Shown in pieces: positions 5,819 through 13,255 of a DNA stretch of 18,165 nucleotides. Source of the stretch: CAYXWM01 sp964392115 (lineage in GTDB: Bacteria; Bacillota; Clostridia; Lachnospirales; WRBF01); the NCBI GenBank assembly GCA_964392115.1, contig CAYMOU010000056.1:1-18165 (forward strand), written 5' to 3'. Numbering within the stretch: the first letter of the stretch is position 1; each line of letters opens with the position of its first letter. The position numbers and the translations under genes are program-made. Below the pieces are notes generated by a model. That model saw only the letters and a list, made by a program, of their open reading frames with translations, did no database searches and was not told the origin of the DNA.

Positions 5819-8107
5819 TTAAGGCGCCAGTCTGAAATAAGCTATTTTATCTATAAGGAATTGGGCTTGGGAATTTAATTCCTCAGAAGCGGCAGCGGCT
5901 TCTTGGGAGGTTGAGGAGTTATTTTGAACAACCGCCGAAATTTGCGATAAACCCACACCTATTTGAGAGATTGCCTCTGCCTGATTGGTAGAAGCATCTG
6001 CAATGTTTTTGATAATGCCGGATACCTCCGAGGCATTGCTTACTATTATTTTAAAGTCTTCCGCCGTTTCATCTGCAATCTTAACCCCGTTGTTAACCTC
6101 CGAAACCGAATTGTTAATTAATTCTGTGGTTTCCTTGGCGGCATTTTGGCTTCTTAACGCCAACATACGCACTTCCTCGGCTACTACTGAAAATCCCTTG
6201 CCATGCTCACCTGCACGGGCTGCCTCTACCGCTGCGTTAAGTGCCAAAAGATTTGTTTGGAATGCTATGTCTTCTATTACCTTAATAATCTTAGAAATAT
6301 CCGCAGAGGATTCTTTAATGCCGTTGATGGATTCCAACAAGTCCAGCATAGCCTTGTTGCCCTTGCTTGCGTTCTCCAAGGAAAGGGATGATAGATTTTC
6401 TGCCTCCGATGCATTTATAGCGTTAATTTTAATTTGACTGTCTATCATTTCTACCGATGCAGATAATTGTTGAACAGAACTTGCCTGCTCTGCCGCACCG
6501 TCTGCTATATGTACCGAGCCTACGGAGATTTGTTGGGCACCGTCCAGAACCTGTTCTGCCGCTACCACAATTTCCTTTAGAGTGTCGTTCAAAGCTAAAT
6601 TAATTTTATTGATAGATTCCTTGATAGAACTGAAATCTCCCATATACTCCCTGTCTATTTTGCTTGTTAAGTCGCCCTTGGCCATTTTCGCCAGTATTTC
6701 ATTTATTTCAACTATGTAAGAAGACACTGCGGATACGGTTGTATTCAACGAATTCTTGACTAAAGCAAAGTCTCCCTGATAATCACCGGTGACTTTTGTG
6801 CTTAAATTGCCTTTAGCCATAGCCAAAAGCACGTCAGACATTTCCTTTATGGGTGTAGCCACAGCCTCTAAAACGTCGTTTAGCCCGTGCATTAGGTTTG
6901 ACCAGTCTCCCTTGAAATTAGTAACGTCTATGCGAGTTTGAAGCTTACCCTGTTTGGTGGCTTCGGTTAATGAATGAACTTCGCTGTTTATATGTTTTAT
7001 AGATTCCCGAATTCCTTCTATGGCTTCGTTAACAAATATCTTTTTGCCCGGCAATTTTTCCATTGGAGCGTTGAAGTTTCCGTTGACTATCTCGTTTATG
7101 CAAGCAACAGCCTGCTTTTTAACCTTAATGTGACCCATTACGGTTTTGTTTATGGAGCTTGCAACGTCTTGATATGTACCCAAGTATTTTGTTTCGTCCA
7201 AAAATACATCTATATCTCCTATGTCATTATGATGATGTTCCAGGTCATAAAGGTCATCCATCAGATTTTTGATGACGTTAATGGTGGCGTTAAAATTGTG
7301 AATTAAAGTTCCTACCTCGTCATTGGGAATCTTAGCCTGATTGTTTACGCTTAAATCACCCTTGGAAACATTAACGGCAATATCCGCTAACTTGCGAATG
7401 GGCTTCGTAATTGTTCCGGCAAAATAAATTGAAATTACAATAAATAAAGCCGTGGTAGCCAAACCAAGAGTTAATGCCAAAATCAAAGTATTTCTGTTTT
7501 CGGTGGCTATTTCGTCCGTAGCTTTTTGAATGAAGGTATCTATTTCATCTATATAATTTCCCGTACCCACTACCCAATCAAAGGGCTGATAATACATGGC
7601 GAAACCACGTTTGGGTAACGGCTGTGATGAGTTTTCCTTGGGAAATTCGTAATCTACATATACGCCGTCCGGATTTTTTGCGGCATTAATTAATTCTCGA
7701 ATAAAGTAAACTCCGTTGGCATCTTGGGTATCTATGCGGTTTTTTCCTTCTGTCTCCGTTCCGTTAAGCACCACATTAACCCCTTGAGAGGTGTCTACCC
7801 AGAAATAACCGTTATCGCCGTATTTAATATTTCGTATCATATCCGCCGCTTGAATTTTAGCCTTTTCCGCCGTTATTTCGCCGGCGGTTACTTTCTTCCC
7901 TATATTATTCAAAAGGCTCATTACTGAATTTACTTGGTCCTTTATCATTTTATCAAAATCGTTCTGTAAAATTTCTCTCTGTTTATTTAGTGCAGATGAC
8001 TCTAATTTTCCCATGGCGGTAGCCGCAATTAAAAAATTGACACCCATCATAACCACACACAAAATTACAGAAAATACAAGAAGTTTACCTTTTATACTTC
8101 TTCTCAT
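5819..8107 (-). CDS. Methyl-accepting chemotaxis protein with Cache sensor
   Basis: 762 aa. TM1 is at about 8-30. An extracellular single-Cache domain spans about 35-195, with DNGYFWVDT near 98-106 and FDWVVGTGNYIDEID near 176-190. TM2 is at about 207-229, then a HAMP domain (TKPIRKLADIA, about 234-283). The long linker to ~510 contains further HAMP-like repeats (MAKGNLSTKV and MAKGDLTSKI blocks). The C-terminal signalling domain has the tip FQTNLLALNAAVEAARAGE near 615-635. No CheR-binding pentapeptide is seen at the end. It should sense a small molecule outside the cell and signal to CheA; its position beside a lactate-oxidation operon hints at an organic-acid ligand, but that is inference. 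GGGAGGA ribosome site 5 nt before the ATG. Confidence 0.95.
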   Translation of the reverse strand: MRRSIKGKLLVFSVILCVVMMGVNFLIAATAMGKLESSALNKQREILQNDFDKMIKDQVNSVMSLLNNIGKKVTAGEITAEKAKIQAADMIRNIKYGDNGYFWVDTSQGVNVVLNGTETEGKNRIDTQDANGVYFIRELINAAKNPDGVYVDYEFPKENSSQPLPKRGFAMYYQPFDWVVGTGNYIDEIDTFIQKATDEIATENRNTLILALTLGLATTALFIVISIYFAGTITKPIRKLADIAVNVSKGDLSVNNQAKIPNDEVGTLIHNFNATINVIKNLMDDLYDLEHHHNDIGDIDVFLDETKYLGTYQDVASSINKTVMGHIKVKKQAVACINEIVNGNFNAPMEKLPGKKIFVNEAIEGIRESIKHINSEVHSLTEATKQGKLQTRIDVTNFKGDWSNLMHGLNDVLEAVATPIKEMSDVLLAMAKGNLSTKVTGDYQGDFALVKNSLNTTVSAVSSYIVEINEILAKMAKGDLTSKIDREYMGDFSSIKESINKINLALNDTLKEIVVAAEQVLDGAQQISVGSVHIADGAAEQASSVQQLSASVEMIDSQIKINAINASEAENLSSLSLENASKGNKAMLDLLESINGIKESSADISKIIKVIEDIAFQTNLLALNAAVEAARAGEHGKGFSVVAEEVRMLALRSQNAAKETTELINNSVSEVNNGVKIADETAEDFKIIVSNASEVSGIIKNIADASTNQAEAISQIGVGLSQISAVVQNNSSTSQEAAAASEELNSQAQFLIDKIAYFRLAP

Positions 8108-8151
8108 AAAATCCTCCCAATGATTAAATTTTCATTAGCTTTACTAAGGAA

Positions 8152-8180
8152 AGAATACTATAACGACATAAAACTTTCAA
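8152..8180 (-). promoter_or_regulatory. Candidate promoter of the chemoreceptor gene
   Basis: On the minus strand TTGAAA (8180-8175), a 17-nt spacer, then TATTCT (8157-8152), about 45 bp before the ATG. This is a reasonable sigma-A pattern. I did not see a flagellar sigma-28 consensus. Confidence 0.4.
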
Positions 8181-8402
8181 GGAAAATATTAGCTTAATGT
8201 CGGTCAACCTACTTATGTAATGTATTGTATTTATATCGGATAATAATTGTCGGTTACATTAGGCAAAACTATTAACGATAAATTTTGAAATAATCCCGAT
8301 TAACCCCTGTTTAATCTAAATGTACAAAAAAAACAAAACACAAGCCATATTTATAACATTACAAACGAATATTAAAAGTATTTGATAAAATAATAACTAA
8401 CC

Positions 8403-8431
8403 TTGACAAATATTAGATTAGACATTATATT
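8403..8431 (+). promoter_or_regulatory. Promoter of the FadR-type regulator gene
   Basis: TTGACA (8403-8408), a 17-nt spacer, TATATT (8426-8431): near-consensus sigma-A promoter. The start would be near 8438, leaving a ~100-nt leader. The rest of the 431-bp divergent gap (8108-8538) is AT-rich with no gene and no clear GGTnnnACC operator. Confidence 0.65.
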
Positions 8432-8538
8432 GATTTTTAATAAAAAAACATAATTCAACAGTATTGATGCAATTATTCACTTAGTATTCATGATTTTGCA
8501 TAAATTTGTTTGACGGTTGAATTTGATTAGGTGAATTT

Positions 8539-9246
8539 ATGGCATTTAAACCCGTTACCAATAAAAAAAATTATCAATATATTATAGAACAATTCGTAAA
8601 GCAAATTGCCGAAGGTACCATTAATAAAGGCGATAAAATACCTCCGGAAAGAAGCCTGTCGGAAACTTTAAATGTCAGCAGAAGCTCCCTCCGAGAGGCT
8701 TTAAGCGTAATGGAAATTTTGGGTATTATAAATGTGCGTTCCGGCGAAGGTACTTTTGTTTCTGAATTTAACCCCATGCCTTTTATAGACCTTATTATGC
8801 CCTTATTGCTTAAAAGCGAAGAAATTGAAGAAGATATTATAGATTTACGCATACTTTTGGAAGTTGCCTGTGCAAAGAACGCCGCTGAAAATATAAAAAA
8901 TCATCCCGATAAACTTGAATATCTAAGAAGCATTATTACAGCTACAGAAAACACACAAGACTATTTGGAGAGTACCCGGCTTGACATTGAGTTACACAAA
9001 GTTATCTACGAACTGTCCGGAAACATGATTTTTGAGACTTTAGGCAATTTTGTCACCATAGCCTTATCCCGGTCTGTAAAATACAATCGTTCCAAACTCT
9101 TGCAGATACCCGAAAGTGAAAAAATAATTATGATGCAGCATAAATTGTTTTTGGAAGCTCTTCTTGAAAATAACAGCAACAGAGCAGCCGAAATAATGGA
9201 ATTGCATCTTACATATGCTAAGGAAGAGATTAAAAAGCTTACATAA
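8539..9246 (+). CDS. GntR/FadR-family transcriptional regulator (LldR/LctA-like)
   Basis: 235 aa. The N-terminal winged helix of the GntR family covers about residues 10-76: GDKIPPERSLSETLNVSRSS, then LREALSVMEILGII, then the wing VRSGEGTFV. The C-terminal all-helical FCD effector domain spans about 95-230 with the usual metal-ligand pattern D149, H153, H201 and H223. FCD proteins bind small carboxylates; members beside lactate operons (LldR, A. woodii LctA) respond to lactate. The gene lies directly upstream of etfB-etfA-lctD on the same strand, and two GGTnnnACC sites lie in the gap, so I infer it controls that operon and is lactate-responsive. ATG at 8539 with AGGTG 5 nt upstream. Confidence 0.92.
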   Translation: MAFKPVTNKKNYQYIIEQFVKQIAEGTINKGDKIPPERSLSETLNVSRSSLREALSVMEILGIINVRSGEGTFVSEFNPMPFIDLIMPLLLKSEEIEEDIIDLRILLEVACAKNAAENIKNHPDKLEYLRSIITATENTQDYLESTRLDIELHKVIYELSGNMIFETLGNFVTIALSRSVKYNRSKLLQIPESEKIIMMQHKLFLEALLENNSNRAAEIMELHLTYAKEEIKKLT

Positions 9247-9527
9247 CCTTTTGCCTTGCAACATAAAATCAAAAATTCATATCCAAAACAAATATTTCCC
9301 TTACTGAATATTAATTATATAACCATTGACATAGCGGTCTGACCATAATACCGGAATCGCATTAGTGTATATACGGTATGACCACCGTACCTACTACCAA
9401 GCATTCGACCTAAGTTATTGTCTTACCAATGAGTATGTTTATATAAATAATCGGCACTATGTAGAATTACACATTACGAAGAATAGCTATAGTTTACGTT
9501 TTACCGACACCGCAGTTTCTGCTTTAG
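9247..9527. other. Regulatory gap before the lactate operon
   Basis: Part of the 500-bp gap between the regulator and etfB. No gene is seen here. It contains a TTGACA box and the two candidate operators listed separately. No terminator is obvious after the regulator, so some read-through into the operon is possible. Confidence 0.5.
9326..9389 (+). promoter_or_regulatory. TTGACA box with two FadR-type operators
   Basis: TTGACA at 9326-9331 is a perfect -35 box; no good -10 is seen at 16-18 bp, so the promoter is incomplete by eye. GGTCTGACC (9336-9344) and GGTATGACC (9375-9383) fit the GGTnnnACC pattern of the FadR/PdhR/LldR family. The second is nested in TACGGT-N6-ACCGTA (9372-9389). The centres are 39 bp apart. 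The neighbouring regulator is the obvious candidate to bind here. Confidence 0.6.
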
Positions 9528-9750
9528 GTGGCAACAATTAACCTCAACTTATTAATTTTTATAGCATTAATACCTTTAGTTTTGGCTTATTATTACATTG
9601 AGTATTCAAATGAAGGGTTATATAACATTATCTGCAGCCATGGCTGTTTTGGAAGGTTTCGCACCGGCATTTCGGCCCATACCTCGGGTTACTATAGCCG
9701 CTGTATTTATAAATTCCTTTACCATTGCTAAAATAAGGAGGAAAATATGA
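9528..9750 (+). pseudogene. Small membrane-like leader ORF, possibly frameshifted
   Basis: From GTG 9528 one frame encodes a hydrophobic stretch (LNLLIFIALIPLVLAYYYIE) and then continues as low-quality sequence to 9731. A second frame, with ATG at 9610, encodes ITLSAAMAVLEGFAPAF and IAAVFINSFTIAKIRRKI and stops at 9750, overlapping the etfB start as ATGA (9747-9750). The two good parts look like one small gene broken by a frameshift near 9615-9625. No family is recognised. It could be a remnant of a lost operon gene such as a permease, or a coupled leader peptide. Weakly supported. Confidence 0.3.
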
Positions 9751-10535
9751 ACATTGTTGTCTGTATCAAACAAGTACCCGGAACCACAAAGGTGGATATT
9801 GACGAAACCACCGGCGTTCTGATAAGAGACGGTGTAGATTCCAAATTCAACCCCTACGATTTGTTTGCAATCGAAGCCGCAATGAAACTGAAAGAACAGC
9901 ACGGCGGCATGGTAAAGGTTATGACCATGGGCCCGCCGCAAGCGGTTGAGGTGATAAAAGAAGCCTATATGATGGGAGCCGATGAAGGCATAATTCTATC
10001 GGATAAAGCCTTCGCCGGGGCCGACGTTTTATCCACAAGCTACGCTATCAGCCAATGCATCTGCAAGCTTGGCAAAACAGATTTAATTATCTGCGGCAAA
10101 CAAACTACCGACGGCGACACCGCCCAAGTAGGGCCGGAAGTGGCTGAAAATCTGGATATTCCTCACAGTGCCAACGTCACCAAAATCATTCACGTAACCG
10201 ACCACACCATTCGAGTTGAAGCCGCTGTAGGTGAAAGCCTTGAAATTCAGGATATTTCTTTACCCTGTTTGATTACAGTTGAAAAAGACATAAATATCCC
10301 CAGGCTTCCGTCCTATAAACTTAAACTTGCCAATTTAAACAAGGAAGTAATGCTTGTCACCCTTAATGACTTGGACAATAAAAACCCCAAACATTACGGT
10401 TTAAACGGTTCGCCCACTCAAGTTGAGCGTATTTTCACCCCGGAAACCGACAAGGAAAAGAAAATAATCAAAGGAACTTCCCATGAAGTTGCCGAGATTT
10501 TACATAGTTTACTTTCGGAAAATAAATTTATATAG
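9747..10535 (+). CDS. etfB: Electron transfer flavoprotein beta subunit (LctB-type)
   Basis: 262 aa. N-terminal MNIVVCIKQVPG, NPYDLFAIEAAMKLKE, and the conserved block DLIICGKQTTDGDTAQVGPEVAE at about 112-134, which contributes to flavin and nucleotide binding. In bifurcating Etfs the beta subunit carries a second FAD and binds NAD(H). It is followed by etfA (27 bp) and an FAD lactate dehydrogenase, the same order as lctB-lctC-lctD of Acetobacterium woodii. There the complex oxidises lactate with NAD+, using reduced ferredoxin as co-donor. ATG at 9747 with AAGGAGG upstream. Confident as EtfB; the confurcating role is inferred from context and from the EtfA iron-sulfur domain. Confidence 0.95.
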   Translation: MNIVVCIKQVPGTTKVDIDETTGVLIRDGVDSKFNPYDLFAIEAAMKLKEQHGGMVKVMTMGPPQAVEVIKEAYMMGADEGIILSDKAFAGADVLSTSYAISQCICKLGKTDLIICGKQTTDGDTAQVGPEVAENLDIPHSANVTKIIHVTDHTIRVEAAVGESLEIQDISLPCLITVEKDINIPRLPSYKLKLANLNKEVMLVTLNDLDNKNPKHYGLNGSPTQVERIFTPETDKEKKIIKGTSHEVAEILHSLLSENKFI

Positions 10536-10562
10536 GATAAAACCAAAACTAGGGGGTTTATC

Positions 10563-11792
10563 ATGGCAGGAATCATTATCAACAACCAAGCGGCAGAAAT
10601 GCTGAATACGGAACAAAAAGAAGCCGCCGTCAGCTTGTGTCCCTTCGGGGCCATAGAGCTGGTTGACGGAAAGCTTGAAATCAATTCCGCTTGCAAAGTG
10701 TGTAAAATTTGTGTTAAAGACGGACCGGAAGGCGTTTTTGCTTTTGAGGAGGACGCCGAGGCCCCGGCTGTAGACAAAAGTTTATACAGGGGCATAGCTG
10801 TATACGTGGATTACACCGAAGGTCATATTCACCAAGTCAGCCTTGAACTGCTGGGCAAGGCAAAGGAATTGGCGGATAAAGTCAATCATCCGGTTTATGC
10901 CTTGTTTATAGGCCACAATATTTCACAAGCCGCTAAAGAATTACTTCATTACAGGGTTGATGAGGTATTTACATACGACAAACCGGAACTTGAACATTTC
11001 TCTGTGGAGCCATTTACAAACGTTTTCGAAGACTTTATTGCCAAAGTCAAACCTTCTGCTATTTTGGTAGGAGCCACAACAGCCGGACGCAGCCTTGCAC
11101 CCAGGGTAGCCGCAAGATGCAAAACCGGCCTTACCGCCGATTGTACCAAGCTGGACATTAAAGAAAACACCGATTTGGTGCAAATCAGACCGGCTTTCGG
11201 CGGCAACATTATGGCACAAATCAACACTCCCAATCATAGGCCCCAAATGGCTACGGTAAGATACAAAATTTTTTCCATACCTGAAAAAAGTGAAGAAACC
11301 GCAGGAAAAATTACTGCCTGTGAAATTTCCCGGGACAAACTTAAAAGCCGAGTAAAAATTATTCAAAGCACTAAACCGGAAAAAAAGGCTTCCATATCCG
11401 AAGCGGAAGTTATTGTTGCTGTGGGCAGAGGTTTGAAATCCCAAAAAGATTTGGATATGGTTTATGAACTTGCCAACCTTTTGGGTGCGGAAATAGCCGC
11501 CACACGGCCTTTGATTGAAGCCGGTTGGGTAGAAGTTTCCGGACAAATCGGCCTTTCCGGAAGAACCGTTAAACCAAAATTGATAATTACCCTGGGTATT
11601 TCCGGCTCGGTGCAATTCCGTGCGGGCATGGAAAATTCCGATATGATTATTTCCGTTAACAGTGATGAAAACGCCCAAATTTTCGACGTTTGCCAATATG
11701 CGATTGTAGGTAATATTTACGAGGTGGTTCCAAAGTTAATTGAAAACATTAAAAGAGGTGAATTAAATGAGCCCTTACAAGCAAATGGATGA
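10563..11792 (+). CDS. etfA: Electron transfer flavoprotein alpha subunit with N-terminal iron-sulfur domain (LctC-type)
   Basis: 409 aa, longer than a plain EtfA (~320-340) because of an N-terminal ferredoxin-like domain of ~70 residues. C26 (LCPFGAIE) and C44, C47, C50 (CKVCKIC) are enough for one [4Fe-4S] cluster. The Etf alpha N-domain follows, then the C-terminal FAD domain with VAVGRGLKS, GWVEVSGQIGLSGRTVKPKL and ITLGISGSVQFRAGM. This extra domain is typical of Etfs that exchange electrons with ferredoxin, such as A. woodii LctC and CarE. AGGGGG ribosome site. The last 26 bp overlap the start of the next gene, which suggests translational coupling. Confidence 0.95.
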   Translation: MAGIIINNQAAEMLNTEQKEAAVSLCPFGAIELVDGKLEINSACKVCKICVKDGPEGVFAFEEDAEAPAVDKSLYRGIAVYVDYTEGHIHQVSLELLGKAKELADKVNHPVYALFIGHNISQAAKELLHYRVDEVFTYDKPELEHFSVEPFTNVFEDFIAKVKPSAILVGATTAGRSLAPRVAARCKTGLTADCTKLDIKENTDLVQIRPAFGGNIMAQINTPNHRPQMATVRYKIFSIPEKSEETAGKITACEISRDKLKSRVKIIQSTKPEKKASISEAEVIVAVGRGLKSQKDLDMVYELANLLGAEIAATRPLIEAGWVEVSGQIGLSGRTVKPKLIITLGISGSVQFRAGMENSDMIISVNSDENAQIFDVCQYAIVGNIYEVVPKLIENIKRGELNEPLQANG

Positions 11793-13167
11793 GAAGGATT
11801 TTGAGTTTATAAAATCAGTCATTCCGGCCGGAAGAATATACATAGGCAAGGAAATAAACGAGGATTATTCTCATGACGAACTGGGTGACGTTCATCATTA
11901 CCCCGATGTTTTGGTTGAGGCCTTGTCCGCACAAGAAATCTCTCAAATTTTGCGTTATGCCAACGAAAACCTTATTCCGGTGGTTGCCAGAGGTTCCGGC
12001 ACAGGCTTGGTAGGCGGTTCAGTGCCTATTTACGGCGGAATAATGATATGCACCTCTAAAATGAACAAAATACTCGAGGTAGACCAAGACAATCTTGTTG
12101 CCACCGTTGAACCGGGCGCTTTACTTATGGAGCTTTCCGCCCATGTGGAAGGCTTTGACCTTTTCTATCCTCCGGATCCGGGCGAAAAAGCCGCAACCAT
12201 AGGCGGCAACATAGCCACAAACGCCGGCGGCATGAGGGCTGTAAAATACGGCGTAACCCGAGACTTTGTCAGAGGTTTGGAAGTAGTGCTTGCAAGCGGT
12301 GAGATTGTGGAGTTTGGCGGCAAGGTTGTGAAAAACTCTTCCGGCTACAGTTTAAAGGATTTAATGGTAGGCTCCGAAGGAACACTGGGTATAATTACCA
12401 AGGCTATCTTAAAGTTGCTGCCCTTGCCCAAAAAAGCAATAAGCCTTCTGATACCCTTTAACAACATAGACAACGCCATTCGTTCCGTACCGGAAATAAT
12501 GAAGACTAAAATAATTCCCACCGCTGTAGAATTTATGGAGCGTGAAGTTATTTTGGACGCAGAGGAATATCTGGGCAAAAAATTCCCCGACAAATCCTCC
12601 GACGCCTATCTTATTCTTACATATGACGGCAACAGCAAGGAGCAAATAGAACAATGCTACCCCACAGTTGCGGATATTTCCTTTAAAAACGGCGCAATCG
12701 ACCTTTTGATTGTGGATACGGACGAAAGAAAAGAAGCGGTTTGGAAGGCTCGCAGTGCGTTTTTGGAGGCAATCAAAGGTTCCACCACCTATATGGACGA
12801 ATGTGACGTGGTGGTTCCCATAAACAAAGTGGCAGAATTCTTGAACTACACCTACCAACTGAAACAAAAACACGATATACGCATTAAAAGTTTCGGTCAC
12901 GCCGGTGACGGAAACCTGCATATATACATACTGAAAGACCAACTTGACGACGAAACATGGCATAAAAAGCTTGAGGCTGTTTTTGATGACCTTTACCGGA
13001 AAGCCATTGAATTTAACGGAAAGGTTTCCGGGGAACACGGCATAGGTTACGCAAAATTGCCTTATCTTAAAAAGGACGTTTCGGAGGCCGTTTGGAACCT
13101 TATGAAAAATATAAAGCTGGCTTTTGACCCCAACAATATACTTAATCCGGGTAAGGTAATAAAATAA
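11767..13167 (+). CDS. lctD: FAD-linked lactate (2-hydroxyacid) dehydrogenase, GlcD/LctD family
   Basis: 466 aa. The PCMH-type FAD-binding domain spans about 45-220, with ARGSGTGLVGGSVP (74-87), PPDPGEKAATIGGNIATNAGG (135-155) and GVTRDFVRGLEVVLASG. The C-terminal substrate domain contains FGHAGDGNLHIY near 374 and SGEHGIGYAKL near 420, histidine-rich motifs that bind the active-site metal. The family oxidises D-lactate, glycolate or 2-hydroxyglutarate. Coupling to EtfBA points to lactate, but glycolate or another 2-hydroxyacid cannot be excluded from sequence. No iron-sulfur GlcF partner, racemase or permease gene is in the window, so uptake must come from elsewhere. AGAGGTG ribosome site 6 nt before the ATG. 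Confidence 0.93.
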   Translation: MSPYKQMDEKDFEFIKSVIPAGRIYIGKEINEDYSHDELGDVHHYPDVLVEALSAQEISQILRYANENLIPVVARGSGTGLVGGSVPIYGGIMICTSKMNKILEVDQDNLVATVEPGALLMELSAHVEGFDLFYPPDPGEKAATIGGNIATNAGGMRAVKYGVTRDFVRGLEVVLASGEIVEFGGKVVKNSSGYSLKDLMVGSEGTLGIITKAILKLLPLPKKAISLLIPFNNIDNAIRSVPEIMKTKIIPTAVEFMEREVILDAEEYLGKKFPDKSSDAYLILTYDGNSKEQIEQCYPTVADISFKNGAIDLLIVDTDERKEAVWKARSAFLEAIKGSTTYMDECDVVVPINKVAEFLNYTYQLKQKHDIRIKSFGHAGDGNLHIYILKDQLDDETWHKKLEAVFDDLYRKAIEFNGKVSGEHGIGYAKLPYLKKDVSEAVWNLMKNIKLAFDPNNILNPGKVIK

Positions 13168-13180
13168 AAAAAATGTGTAA

Positions 13181-13234
13181 AGGGAGAAAGCCTTTTTCAA
13201 ACGGTGAAAATAGGTTTTCTCCCTAAAATTTTTT
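13181..13234. terminator. Terminator after the lactate operon
   Basis: AGGGAGAAAGCCTTTTTCA (13181-13199) pairs with TGAAAATAGGTTTTCTCCCT (13205-13224) with one bulge and one wobble, followed by AAAATTTTTT. It ends lctD transcription and, from the other side, could end the recombinase transcript (stop at 13256), so it is probably bidirectional. Confidence 0.8.
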
Positions 13235-13255
13235 CTAAAAAGGCGTACAAAATCA

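Noticed and set aside
12409..13200. A 263-codon minus-strand frame opposite lctD, and a 251-codon one opposite etfA (10941-11696)
   Set aside because: Both lie antisense to strongly supported enzymes, have no ribosome site or recognisable motifs, and show phenylalanine/cysteine-rich composition typical of shadow frames.
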